Positions 50,071 through 58,356 of a DNA stretch of 64,000 nucleotides are shown here, piece after piece; positions within the stretch are counted from its first letter, which is position 1; each line of letters starts with the position of its first letter. Under the pieces are notes generated by a model. The model was not told the DNA's origin, did no database searches, and worked only from the letters and a program-made list of their open reading frames with translations. The position numbers and the translations under genes were made by a program. Source of the DNA: Sporolactobacillus sp. Y61 (GTDB taxonomy: Bacteria > Bacillota > Bacilli > Bacillales > Sporolactobacillaceae); contig NZ_CP159510.1 of NCBI RefSeq assembly GCF_040529185.1, forward strand, positions 992,001 to 1,056,000, in the 5' to 3' direction.

Positions 50071-51402
50071 GTGATTGTTATATTATTAACAAATGCCTGT
50101 TTGCTAACTGTAAATGAAACAAATGAAATCATTAATCCTGGCGCTATCCTTATTAAAGGATCAAAAATTAGTGACCTCGGTGATTCGGGCAAGCTGATTA
50201 ATAAATACCCCGGCGAAAAGGCCCTGGATTGTCATGGAAAGCTAATCATTCCCGGATTTGTAAATGTACATTATCATGGGGCATTAACCATTGTACGGGG
50301 AGTCGGGCCTGATTTAGGTGTCCCTCCTCTGTACAGCAGAAATATTCCCCAGGGTGTACTTTTGAGCCGCGAAGAGACCTATACTATGGCTTTACTGGGA
50401 TATGCAGAAGCTTTGAGGTCCGGCAGTACCTGCATTGCTGCTAATTATCTATATATGGACGATCAGGTACGGGCAATCGCCAATTTAGGTTTACGGGCGG
50501 TAGTGAGCGAAAGACTGCATGATATCGACTTCTTTCGAATTGGACAAGGGGAATATATTCACGATGAACAGGCGGGCGAGACTTCGTTAGAACGTAATTT
50601 GCGACTGTTAAGTGACTGGAACGGGAAAGAGGAGGGAAGAATCACCTGTCACCTTGGCCCCCATGCTCCGGATACATGCACAACACCATTTCTGGAAAAG
50701 ATTATTGATATAGCGAGCAGAGCACATGTGGGGATGACAACTCATATGGCGCAAAGCACAATGGAAAACAGAGAAATATACCGACGTGAAGGATTAAGTC
50801 CGGTCAAATTCTCCAAAGCTATAGGACTATTGAAGTCTGGAACCGTTGCTGCACATTGCATCCATGTTGATGATGAAGACCTGACAGAACTGGCAGATTC
50901 AGGTGCGAGCGTTGCGTTTGTATCAGAGGGCAACCTGAAAAGAGGAGATATTGCTCCGGTGAGCAGTATGGAAAATGATGGAATAAATGTCGCACTTTGT
51001 ACGGATGCCATGACTGGAAGTATGATAGAAGCCATGCGTTTTGGTTCTATAGTTCATAAATTATCCAGTGGTGACAACACCCGACCAACGCCTGAGCATT
51101 TACTCCGAATGGCAACAATCAATGGTGCGAAGGCTTTATCACTTGATCATGTCGTCGGTTCATTAGAAAAAGGAAAAAAGGCTGACCTGCTTGCAATCAG
51201 TACAGATCAATATCATTTAGCTCCTGTCATATCCCCTGCAGGAACACTTGTGCATGCTGCTGTCGGAACAGATATATCTGATGTTTGGATAGATGGACGT
51301 CATCTGGTTAAAGAAGGGGAGATAGTTGGCCTGGATGAGAAAAAAATTTGCAGTGAGGCTCAGAAGATTGCTTTGAAATGTTGGCAACGCGTGCATAAAT
51401 AA
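50071..51402 (+). CDS. Metal-dependent amidohydrolase (SsnA / AtzA-AtzB / guanine deaminase-like)
   Basis: The 443-residue TIM-barrel hydrolase has the metal motif HxH at His67/His69 (GFVNVHYHGALT), the third His in GMTTHMAQS, the fourth in AAHCIHVDDED and the catalytic Asp in NVALCTDAMTG. Such enzymes deaminate or dechlorinate heterocycles, including purines and triazines. The start is uncertain: GTG at 50071 abuts GAAAGG, and a nearby non-canonical start is possible. It follows the interrupted hydrolase by 36 bp. Confidence 0.85.
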   Translation: MIVILLTNACLLTVNETNEIINPGAILIKGSKISDLGDSGKLINKYPGEKALDCHGKLIIPGFVNVHYHGALTIVRGVGPDLGVPPLYSRNIPQGVLLSREETYTMALLGYAEALRSGSTCIAANYLYMDDQVRAIANLGLRAVVSERLHDIDFFRIGQGEYIHDEQAGETSLERNLRLLSDWNGKEEGRITCHLGPHAPDTCTTPFLEKIIDIASRAHVGMTTHMAQSTMENREIYRREGLSPVKFSKAIGLLKSGTVAAHCIHVDDEDLTELADSGASVAFVSEGNLKRGDIAPVSSMENDGINVALCTDAMTGSMIEAMRFGSIVHKLSSGDNTRPTPEHLLRMATINGAKALSLDHVVGSLEKGKKADLLAISTDQYHLAPVISPAGTLVHAAVGTDISDVWIDGRHLVKEGEIVGLDEKKICSEAQKIALKCWQRVHK

Positions 51403-51433
51403 AAATGAAATCAAAGAGATAAGAGGAATCGTT

Positions 51434-52636
51434 ATGCTGGATTTATTGTTTCATAATGTAAAAAGTATTCACTTTATTAATAATGTTGATATTGGCATTG
51501 AAGGAGGCATAATTACTTATATTAAGGATACAGGTTCACCGATGCCTCCAGCCAAACATGTTGTTGAGGCTGACGGCCGTGTTGTCCTCCCGGGATTTAA
51601 TGAATCCCACATTCATCTGGAAAAGGCGTATTTGCTTCAAAAAATGGAAAAAGAGGCAACATCACTTCAAGAGGCCATTCAAATTACAGCGGATCTAAAA
51701 AAAACATTTACGAAAGAGGACATAACAGAACGGGCTACAAGAGTTTTGGGTAAATGCATACAAAGTGGTGTTACCAATTTGCGATGCCATGTTGAGGTAG
51801 ATGATATACTTCAATTAAAAGCGATGGAATCCATTCTTGAACTTAAAGAAAAGTTTGCAAATCTTATCACTCTGCAAATTGTAACATTTCCGCAAGAAGG
51901 TATTTTTATACAGCAGCATGCAGCAGAACTAATGGAAGAATCATTAAAAATGGGGGCAGATGCAGTTGGCGGTATCCCCTATAATGACAGAGATTCCTCG
52001 GAGCATCTGGACTATGTTTTCCATCTTGCCGAACGCTATAACAAGCCAATAGATCTTCATATTGATTTATCAGATGATCCTGATGATTTATCCATTCTTG
52101 ATATTATTGATCGGACAAAAAAATACCATATGGAAGGAAAAGTGTCAGTAGCTCATATGACCTCTCTCGGATCAGTAGAGCATCATAAGGCGCGCAAGAT
52201 TGCAGCGAAAATTGCAGATGCTGGAATTAATGTTATGGCTTTGCCTGCGACAGATCTGTATTTAAACGGACGTGGCGATTTTGAAAAAATCAGACGGGGA
52301 TTAACTCCAGTGTCTATTTTGTTAGAAGAGCGTGCCAATGTTATTTTCGCGACAAACAACATACAAAATCCCTTTACACCGTTCGGGACAGGCAATATTT
52401 TAGACGTTGCCTATTTATTTGCTGAGGTCACCAGAATGGGAACAAAGGAGGATGCTAACACCATAATAGATATGCTGACTTATCGATCAGCTAAAGCTCT
52501 GAATCTCACAAGTTATGGATTTAAGATAGGTGGAACAGCCGACCTGGTTATGTTTGATGCAAAGAATCTGCGCGATGTGCTGCTGACTCAGCCGCATGTT
52601 GTCTGCTCTTATAAAAACGGAAGAAAAGTGATCTGA
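51434..52636 (+). CDS. Cytosine deaminase / AtzC-like amidohydrolase with an altered metal site
   Basis: The 400-residue protein has the CodA/AtzC motif His59-x-His61 (GFNESHIHLEKAY), LHIDLSDDPDD, SVAHMTSLGS and NPFTPFGTGN. Family members carry an Asp-Asn or Asp-Asp metal ligand before that last motif (GTDN, GHDD). Here it is TNN, with Asn308 where the aspartate is expected. The change may alter metal binding or chemistry, or mark loss of function. AGAGGAA precedes the ATG. Substrate unknown. Confidence 0.82.
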   Translation: MLDLLFHNVKSIHFINNVDIGIEGGIITYIKDTGSPMPPAKHVVEADGRVVLPGFNESHIHLEKAYLLQKMEKEATSLQEAIQITADLKKTFTKEDITERATRVLGKCIQSGVTNLRCHVEVDDILQLKAMESILELKEKFANLITLQIVTFPQEGIFIQQHAAELMEESLKMGADAVGGIPYNDRDSSEHLDYVFHLAERYNKPIDLHIDLSDDPDDLSILDIIDRTKKYHMEGKVSVAHMTSLGSVEHHKARKIAAKIADAGINVMALPATDLYLNGRGDFEKIRRGLTPVSILLEERANVIFATNNIQNPFTPFGTGNILDVAYLFAEVTRMGTKEDANTIIDMLTYRSAKALNLTSYGFKIGGTADLVMFDAKNLRDVLLTQPHVVCSYKNGRKVI

Positions 52637-52668
52637 AGAAATCTAAAACAATGAAGAAGGGATGTCAA

Positions 52669-53409
52669 ATGGGCAGGTTTGAAAATAAGGTAATTTTGAT
52701 TACAGGCGGAGGTTCTGGTATTGGTCTGGCCACAGTTAAACAATTTATTAAGGAAGGTGCCAATGTTTCCGTCTTTGATTACAGAATAACTGATGATTTA
52801 ATTTCTACAGGGTGTGATTACTATCAGGTAGACATAAGAAATTCTAAACTGATTAAAGAATCAGTGGCAGCAGTGATAAATAAATGGGCTAAAATTGATG
52901 TATTGGTGAATAATGCAGGTATTGAATTCGTATGTCCACTTGAAGACATGGAAGAAGAAGATTGGGATCGTGTCCTGGATACGAATTTAAAGGGCATGTT
53001 TTTAACCACAAAAGAAGTGCTGCCCTATTTAAAACAAACACATGGTGTGATTGTAAATACAGCTTCCCAGCTTGCTCTTGTGGGATCAGGACTATTTACT
53101 GCATATACCGCTTCAAAAGCTGCTATTCTTAACTTTACTAAGAGTTTGTCCATTGAGATTGCAAAAGACCAGGTCAGAGTAAACGCTATATGTCCCGGAG
53201 CAATCAATACACCATTACTGAACAGACAGTTTGAGAATGGGAAAATTGGGCCGCAGGGGTCCCTTAATGATTTGATTAATATGCATCCTATGGGGCGTCT
53301 GGGAGAACCAGAAGAGATTGCCAGCCCAATTCTTTTTTTATGCAGCAATGAGGCTTCGTTTATGACAGGAGCTTATCTTGTAGTTGATGGTGGTTATACA
53401 TCTTGGTAA
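52669..53409 (+). CDS. Short-chain dehydrogenase/reductase
   Basis: This 246-residue classical SDR has the cofactor motif TGGGSGIG, NNAGIEFV, and the catalytic Ser/Tyr/Lys set (NTASQLALVGSGLFTAYTASKAA; first 20 residues hold the Ser). ATG at 52669 follows AAGGG; an in-frame ATG at 52651 would add six residues. It probably oxidises or reduces a pathway intermediate with NAD(P). Confidence 0.9.
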   Translation: MGRFENKVILITGGGSGIGLATVKQFIKEGANVSVFDYRITDDLISTGCDYYQVDIRNSKLIKESVAAVINKWAKIDVLVNNAGIEFVCPLEDMEEEDWDRVLDTNLKGMFLTTKEVLPYLKQTHGVIVNTASQLALVGSGLFTAYTASKAAILNFTKSLSIEIAKDQVRVNAICPGAINTPLLNRQFENGKIGPQGSLNDLINMHPMGRLGEPEEIASPILFLCSNEASFMTGAYLVVDGGYTSW

Positions 53410-53433
53410 AGCCACTGACGGGAGAGATATCAC

Positions 53434-54135
53434 TTGGAGAATCACACAGGAAATAATAACAGATTCCGAACTGTTGTCTTAAGTATCCTCATTTTATTTT
53501 GTTTAGTAATAGTGAGCTATACAGGCTATAGATTGTGGGCTTCTTCACAGTTGAATAACCAATTATTGGCACAGGATAAACAAAAAATTGATGTACAAGG
53601 CTTCCCATATTTAGGAAGTAAGGATGCACCAATAACTATTGTGGAATATGGGGATTACCGATGCTATTACTGCAGATTATTTTTTAATAACGTTCTTGAA
53701 AATAAGAAAATTCAAGGCCTGATTAAGTCTGGAGAAATAAAGTTTATTTATAAGGATTTTCCTTTTTTAAGTGAAGACTCAAAACGCAGCGCCATTTACC
53801 TAAGGGGTGTTTATGACCATTTTGGTACAGATTCGTACTGGAAAATGCACGATATGCTTTATCAGAACCAGACAAAAGATAAAAAAATAAAGAATTATTT
53901 CACGGAAGACAGGCTTTCTCAATATGCATCAGAAACTCTTGGTAAAAGTAAGACGCAACAATTAAGAGAAACTTTTCAAAACAAGCAATACTCGAGTTTT
54001 ACTGACAAGAGTTATTTGGATGGGGAAAAACATGGTGTGGATGGAACACCTGCTGTGTTTATAAATGGTCATCTGATTTTAAAAGAACCCTGGGATGTAG
54101 ACAATATATTTAAAGCTATAGAGCTTATTAAATAA
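53434..54135 (+). CDS. DsbA-family thiol-disulfide oxidoreductase (BdbD-like)
   Basis: The 233-residue protein starts with TTG after GGGAGAG. It has one N-terminal membrane anchor (about residues 10-32), the thioredoxin-fold active site Cys77-Tyr-Tyr-Cys80 (YGDYRCYYCRLFF) and the cis-proline segment GVDGTPAVFING. No BdbC/DsbB partner is nearby. Its place in a catabolic operon is unusual; it may fold a cysteine-containing surface protein such as the binding protein at 44.3 kb, which has Cys-Ala-His-Cys. Confidence 0.88.
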   Translation: MENHTGNNNRFRTVVLSILILFCLVIVSYTGYRLWASSQLNNQLLAQDKQKIDVQGFPYLGSKDAPITIVEYGDYRCYYCRLFFNNVLENKKIQGLIKSGEIKFIYKDFPFLSEDSKRSAIYLRGVYDHFGTDSYWKMHDMLYQNQTKDKKIKNYFTEDRLSQYASETLGKSKTQQLRETFQNKQYSSFTDKSYLDGEKHGVDGTPAVFINGHLILKEPWDVDNIFKAIELIK

Positions 54136-54152
54136 TACATACCTGGGTTAAT

Positions 54153-55349
54153 ATGGATCCTGAGGTACAAAATATGGTTAAAAAAAATGATTACGGTGCT
54201 TTCATTGATCCTGACATGGATCTACCTCCGACAGGTCATGGATTATTAGATGATCTGACTTTCGCTGTAAAAGATGTATTTGCAGTCAGAGGATATAAAA
54301 ATAGTGCAGGAAATCCTGAGTGGTTTGCTCATGCTGAAAAAGCAGAACAACATGCAGATGTTATTGATCAATTACTGGGTCACGGTGGAAGGCTTACTGG
54401 CCGCACCGTAACTGATGAGCTGATGTATAGTCTGAAGGGGGATAACATACACTTTCCTCCGACCATTAATCCACGCTCCCCTGAATCCTTTTCGGGCGGT
54501 TCTTCAAGTGGATCAGCAGTTGCGGCAGCTGCACGTCTGGTAGATTTTGCGATGGGGACAGACACTGGTGGATCTGTACGTATACCCTCAGCTTATTGTG
54601 GCATTTATGGAATGCGCCCCTCCCATGGCCTGATTTCAATGAGACATGTGATCCCTTTGGCACCGAGTTTTGATACAGTGGGATGGATGTCGGATGACAA
54701 ACATGTATTGACACAAGTCGGCGAAACGATTTTGCCGGAACAGAAAATAAACAGCTACAGAAATTTCTTTAGATTAGAAGATGCATTTCAATTGTTGAGT
54801 GGAAAGGATGATCTGAAGGAATATTTAAATGTCATGACGAAATTGAATCAAAAATACAAGCTTCAATCCATACATCTTTCAAAATGCTGGTCTTTCCATG
54901 ACTTGACTGAATGCTTCAGAATCCTTCAGGGGAGAGAAGCCTGGGAGTCTCATGGGCATTGGATAAATAAACACCATCCGAAGTTTGGTAAAGATATTGC
55001 CAATCGCTTTAAAATGGCTTCTGAAATTCAAAAAGACAGCGAATATTATGGCATGCGTCAACTAAAGGAAAAATTTACTTCAGCAATTCGAAACTTACTG
55101 GGGCATGATTCATTGTTAATCATTCCAACAACAATTGGGCCTGCCCCTGAAAGAAAAAGCGACTTTAACACAATTGAGTCTTTAAGAAATGAAACGATGA
55201 AATTGACATGTATTGCAGGCCTTTCCGGACTTCCGCAAATTACCGTGCCAATTTCAAATTCCGTAAAGCCACTTGGCCTTTCATTCATATCAGGATTAAA
55301 TACGGATAAGCAGTTGTTATATTTTATTAATCATCTGGACATTTCATAA
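54153..55349 (+). CDS. Amidase-signature family enzyme
   Basis: The 398-residue protein has the Ser-cisSer-Lys triad: Lys40 (FAVKDVFAV), Ser117 region (FSGGSSSGSAVAAAA) and Ser141 (GTDTGGSVRIPSAYCG). Amidases of this family release ammonia from amides or act on carbamoyl compounds. It starts 18 bp after the DsbA-like gene, without a strong ribosome-binding site. Confidence 0.9.
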   Translation: MDPEVQNMVKKNDYGAFIDPDMDLPPTGHGLLDDLTFAVKDVFAVRGYKNSAGNPEWFAHAEKAEQHADVIDQLLGHGGRLTGRTVTDELMYSLKGDNIHFPPTINPRSPESFSGGSSSGSAVAAAARLVDFAMGTDTGGSVRIPSAYCGIYGMRPSHGLISMRHVIPLAPSFDTVGWMSDDKHVLTQVGETILPEQKINSYRNFFRLEDAFQLLSGKDDLKEYLNVMTKLNQKYKLQSIHLSKCWSFHDLTECFRILQGREAWESHGHWINKHHPKFGKDIANRFKMASEIQKDSEYYGMRQLKEKFTSAIRNLLGHDSLLIIPTTIGPAPERKSDFNTIESLRNETMKLTCIAGLSGLPQITVPISNSVKPLGLSFISGLNTDKQLLYFINHLDIS

Positions 55350-55500
55350 AAAGCGATAATTAATCGAACTCAGTTTCGCAACTGTTCATATTGTTCTGTT
55401 GATTTATCTGATAATTTGATAAAATAGTATTAACAAAATAACATAGTGTAAGATCGTGAGAAAGACCGGCATGAAATAGTCAGTAGAGGAGATTGAATAC
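55350..55500 (+). promoter_or_regulatory. Upstream region of the GntR/FadR gene
   Basis: The 151-bp gap is AT-rich. TGTTGA, 17 bp and TAAAAT form a weak promoter candidate around 55400. GAGGAG before 55501 is the ribosome-binding site. No copy of the 44060 palindrome is present. Confidence 0.35.
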
Positions 55501-56190
55501 GTGATCGTTGTAAGTGAAACGGTTCAGAAGTATTTACTTGATTATATCAAGAAGAGAGCAAAGCCCGGCGAAAAACTTCCTTCAGAGAGGGAAATTGCCC
55601 GAATGCTTGAAGTTGGCCGTTCTTCAGTACGTGAAGCCTTACAGTCTCTTTGTGAGCGAGGGATAATAGAAAAAAAGCCAGGGAAGGGAAATTATCTCAA
55701 AGAAGATTCAGCAAACCAAATTGCGTATAACATTCGGACATTGCTTCCAACCTTTGATATCCATTCATCAATTGATCTGCTTGAATTTCGCAGAGGAATA
55801 GAGACCGAGACTGCGTATTTAGCTGCTTTGCGCCGAACTGATGATACAATTGCTGTGCTGCAAAAATCAATTGAAGATCTGGAGCTCTGTGTGAAGAATG
55901 GCGCTTCGATTATTGCACCCGATCTGACTTTTCATAACACAATAGCTCATTCTGCTCAAAATAAAGTGATTACGGAAGTCTATGATTCCCTTGTTGAATG
56001 GTTTAAAAAGGTTCGAATTGAAATGGCGATAAATGATGATGTAGACCATGCCATTTATTATCATACTGAAATGCTGAAAGCCATTAAGGAAAAAGATGCT
56101 GATAGAAGTAGTTTGTTAATGAGAAGGCATATTGAGGATGTTCTGTTACATTACAAAAAAATGCTTTCTGAGATCACTGAACAAAATTAA
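55501..56190 (+). CDS. GntR-family transcriptional regulator, FadR subfamily
   Basis: The 229-residue protein starts with GTG after GAGGAG. It has a winged helix (GEKLPSEREIARMLEVGRSS, VREALQSLCERG) and a C-terminal all-helical FCD ligand domain with conserved Asp/His positions (DLTFHNTIAHSA, YYHTEMLKAI). FadR-type regulators usually respond to organic acids and repress catabolic operons. It is the last gene of the cluster and its likely regulator. Confidence 0.9.
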   Translation: MIVVSETVQKYLLDYIKKRAKPGEKLPSEREIARMLEVGRSSVREALQSLCERGIIEKKPGKGNYLKEDSANQIAYNIRTLLPTFDIHSSIDLLEFRRGIETETAYLAALRRTDDTIAVLQKSIEDLELCVKNGASIIAPDLTFHNTIAHSAQNKVITEVYDSLVEWFKKVRIEMAINDDVDHAIYYHTEMLKAIKEKDADRSSLLMRRHIEDVLLHYKKMLSEITEQN

Positions 56191-56279
56191 TTCAAATTAA
56201 GGATTGCATCTGGATGATATATGCTTGATAAAATATATATAAGTTTTGCTCACAAAATTCGCATATTCTCTTGAGGTCG

Positions 56280-56474
56280 ACAGACGAGCAATTCGACTAC
56301 CCTGATTTTCCTGCCCGTCAAAAAGGGTACCCATGCTTGCAAAAAGAGGCATGGTGGCGACCGCACAGCAGCTCGCTGCACAGGCAGGACTGGACATACT
56401 GAAAAAAAGTGGGAGCGCCATCGATGCACCCATTGCCACAGCCGCATCACTGATTGTACTGGAACCGACGTCGA
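56280..56474 (+). pseudogene. 5' fragment of a second gamma-glutamyltransferase-like gene, frameshifted
   Basis: FDYPDFPARQKG is followed, after a one-base shift at the run 56320-56322, by MLAKRGMVATAQQLAAQAGL and DILKKSGSAIDAPIATAAS. This aligns with the N-terminus of the enzyme at 35109 but is clearly diverged, so it derives from a paralogue. Adding one G restores a continuous frame. It ends abruptly at the junction with the CHR fragment. Confidence 0.8.
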
Positions 56475-56812
56475 ATATCGGTTATGAAGTCGGAGGCCTC
56501 CCGGGTTCGATCGTCGCTCTGCTGGCGACCGTCAGCCCTTCGCTGATTCTGCTGATTGTGCTGCTTCGCCTGCTGTTCCGGTTTGAAGATTCGCCGAAGG
56601 TCAAATGGCTGACGCTCCTGATCCGTCCGATCATCGTGGTCATGCTTGGCATGATGGCCTGGGACTTTTTTTCAACGTCGCAGGCAGAATCCGGCTGGCT
56701 CCCGATGATCCTGATCGGAGCCGCAAGTTTCGTGCTGATGCAGCGATTCCGGCTCCATCCGGCCTTTGTTATCGCCGGTGCCCTTCTGATCGGCGGCCTG
56801 TTCATGGGCTAA
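56333..56812 (+). pseudogene. Chimeric frame: ggt-like N-terminus fused to the C-terminal part of a CHR transporter
   Basis: The 159-codon frame joins about 47 residues of a gamma-glutamyltransferase start to 112 residues of the second CHR protein, at ...VLEPTSN/IGYEVGG. Neither half can be functional: there is no catalytic Thr and no CHR signature start. The fusion point coincides with the left edge of the 421-bp repeat. Confidence 0.85.
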
Positions 56813-56895
56813 AGTTCTTCCTTTTGGGAAGAGCTTTTTTAATGGAAGCTTTGTTGAATTTCTGTGCGATGCCGAAGCATTTTGACTAAGCCGGG
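56475..56895 (+). repeat. 421-bp direct repeat, right copy
   Basis: Aligns gap-free with 43118-43538. It runs on at its right into the complete minus-strand membrane gene, so the right flank is the native neighbour on that side. Confidence 0.95.
56814..56840 (+). terminator. Terminator in the right repeat copy
   Basis: The hairpin is identical to 43457-43483. It sits between convergent genes and may act for both strands. Confidence 0.75.
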
Positions 56896-57189
56896 CAGTG
56901 CCAGAACGACCGGGATGACGGACAGAATCGGGGCGTGATCCGTCCCGGTGGCCCGGTAAACAGTGAATCCGGCAGCGCATACAACGGCGGAACTCAGCAC
57001 CAGTGCTGCTCCGCAAATGATGACCAGTTTTCCGAAAGCCTGCGTTTTGAAAAATGTACGCCACTTTTCCTCAGTCATGCGCCTGATTCGAAAGATCAGA
57101 TGAAAGATGCCAAGAATCAGCCCGACAGTCAGGAGCGATTCGGCGACGGACAGAAGGATAATCGTTAATAGAATAAGCAATAGATTCAT
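56839..57189 (-). CDS. Small membrane protein of unknown function
   Basis: The 116-residue protein has about three hydrophobic helices (NLLLILLTIILLSVAESLL and on to residue 33; VIICGAALVLSSAVVCAAG; LSVIPVVLALPG). The start follows AGAGGTGG. TATAAT just upstream on the minus strand (57205-57210) is a likely -10. The last 18 codons are duplicated at 43482-43538. No family recognised. It is divergent from the NERD gene. Confidence 0.7.
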   Translation of the reverse strand: MNLLLILLTIILLSVAESLLTVGLILGIFHLIFRIRRMTEEKWRTFFKTQAFGKLVIICGAALVLSSAVVCAAGFTVYRATGTDHAPILSVIPVVLALPGLVKMLRHRTEIQQSFH

Positions 57190-57306
57190 CAGGCCACCTC
57201 TTTTTTTCTCCATTATACTGGATTGACACACAAATATTGAAAAATTGTGCAGGAATTTCCTGCCCGCAGGACGAATTAGATCATCATGCCCCGAAAGGAG
57301 GAAGAA

Positions 57307-58326
57307 ATGGAATGCAAAAAGCAATACGCCCCGCTGCGTCTGCTAACGGCCGGGGCCCTGCTCGATCATCTGCCGCCAGGATGGCCCGGTTGTATGCCGA
57401 TTGAGGAGGAGCATGCCAGAAGGCTGACCGGATGGCGCGGCGAGCAGAATCTCGCTTACTACCTTGATCTTCTGACTGAGGATTTCAGAATTTTTTATGG
57501 TCTTCGGGAAAACGCGATGAATCATTTTTTTCAGATGGATGTTCTTCTCATCAAAGAAAATTTTGCCTTAATTTTAGAAGTGAAAAATTATGCAGGAACG
57601 CTCGTGTTCGAATCCGCTACCGGGCAAATGATCCGACTGTTAAACGGACGGCGGGACGGATTCCCCAATCCAATCGTCCAGGTCCATCGCCAGCGTGATA
57701 TGATGCATGTCTGGCTTCATGCGCGCCGCCTGCCACAAATCCCCATCGAACCGCTCGTAATCATTTCCAGCTCATCAACAATCATTGAAAACCCGAGTAA
57801 TTCCCGGGAAGTGCGTGATAAAGTGATTCACGCCGAACAGGTTCCCTTCAAATTAGCCATGCTGATGGAAAAATACAAACACAGCCCGACCCTTTCTCAC
57901 CTGAATCAGATCGAACGCCAGCTGCTCGAAGGACATACCGATCCACCGCTGAATATTTTGGAGAAATACCAGATACTTCCGGACAACCTGCTGCGCGGCG
58001 TTCGCTGCCCGCACTGCCATTTGTTCGGCATGCGGCGTGTCTATGCCACCTGGGTCTGCCCGCGCTGTGGCACGGCATCTCGAACGGCCCACGAACAGAT
58101 GATTCTGGACTACTTTCTGTTATGCGGGGAGACGATGACCAACAAAGAGGGCCGCTGGTGGCTGGGCACAGAGAATCGACAATTGATCCACCGACTTACG
58201 CAAAAAATGAATATTAATATTGCCGGCTCCGGCCGCGGAGCCGGTCAATACTATGTCAGGCCATCCCATGAATACTTCCATCAGTACGATCAAATGCAGA
58301 GATCTATGAACAGACGCATCCGCTGA
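57307..58326 (+). CDS. NERD-domain protein with zinc ribbon and C-terminal winged-helix-like region (copy 2)
   Basis: The 339-residue paralogue of the gene at 24.1 kb has Asp78 (FFQMDVLLI), Glu91-x-Lys93 (LILEVKNYAG), a zinc ribbon with Cys234, Cys237, Cys251 and Cys254, and a basic C-terminus (TNKEGRWWLGTENRQLIHRL). AAAGGAGG lies five bases before the ATG at 57307. Predicted nuclease of the restriction-endonuclease fold. Its terminator was hit by an IS256-family element; without that element, repeat array A2 would begin only about 50 bp after the gene. Confidence 0.8.
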   Translation: MECKKQYAPLRLLTAGALLDHLPPGWPGCMPIEEEHARRLTGWRGEQNLAYYLDLLTEDFRIFYGLRENAMNHFFQMDVLLIKENFALILEVKNYAGTLVFESATGQMIRLLNGRRDGFPNPIVQVHRQRDMMHVWLHARRLPQIPIEPLVIISSSSTIIENPSNSREVRDKVIHAEQVPFKLAMLMEKYKHSPTLSHLNQIERQLLEGHTDPPLNILEKYQILPDNLLRGVRCPHCHLFGMRRVYATWVCPRCGTASRTAHEQMILDYFLLCGETMTNKEGRWWLGTENRQLIHRLTQKMNINIAGSGRGAGQYYVRPSHEYFHQYDQMQRSMNRRIR

Positions 58327-58355
58327 GAACTCCCTTTGTACCAGGGAGTTCTTTT
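58327..58355 (+). terminator. Terminator of NERD copy 2
   Basis: GAACTCCC/GGGAGTTC with a 9-nt loop is followed by TTTT. The IS element inserted at its T-run. Confidence 0.85.
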
Positions 58356-58356
58356 G

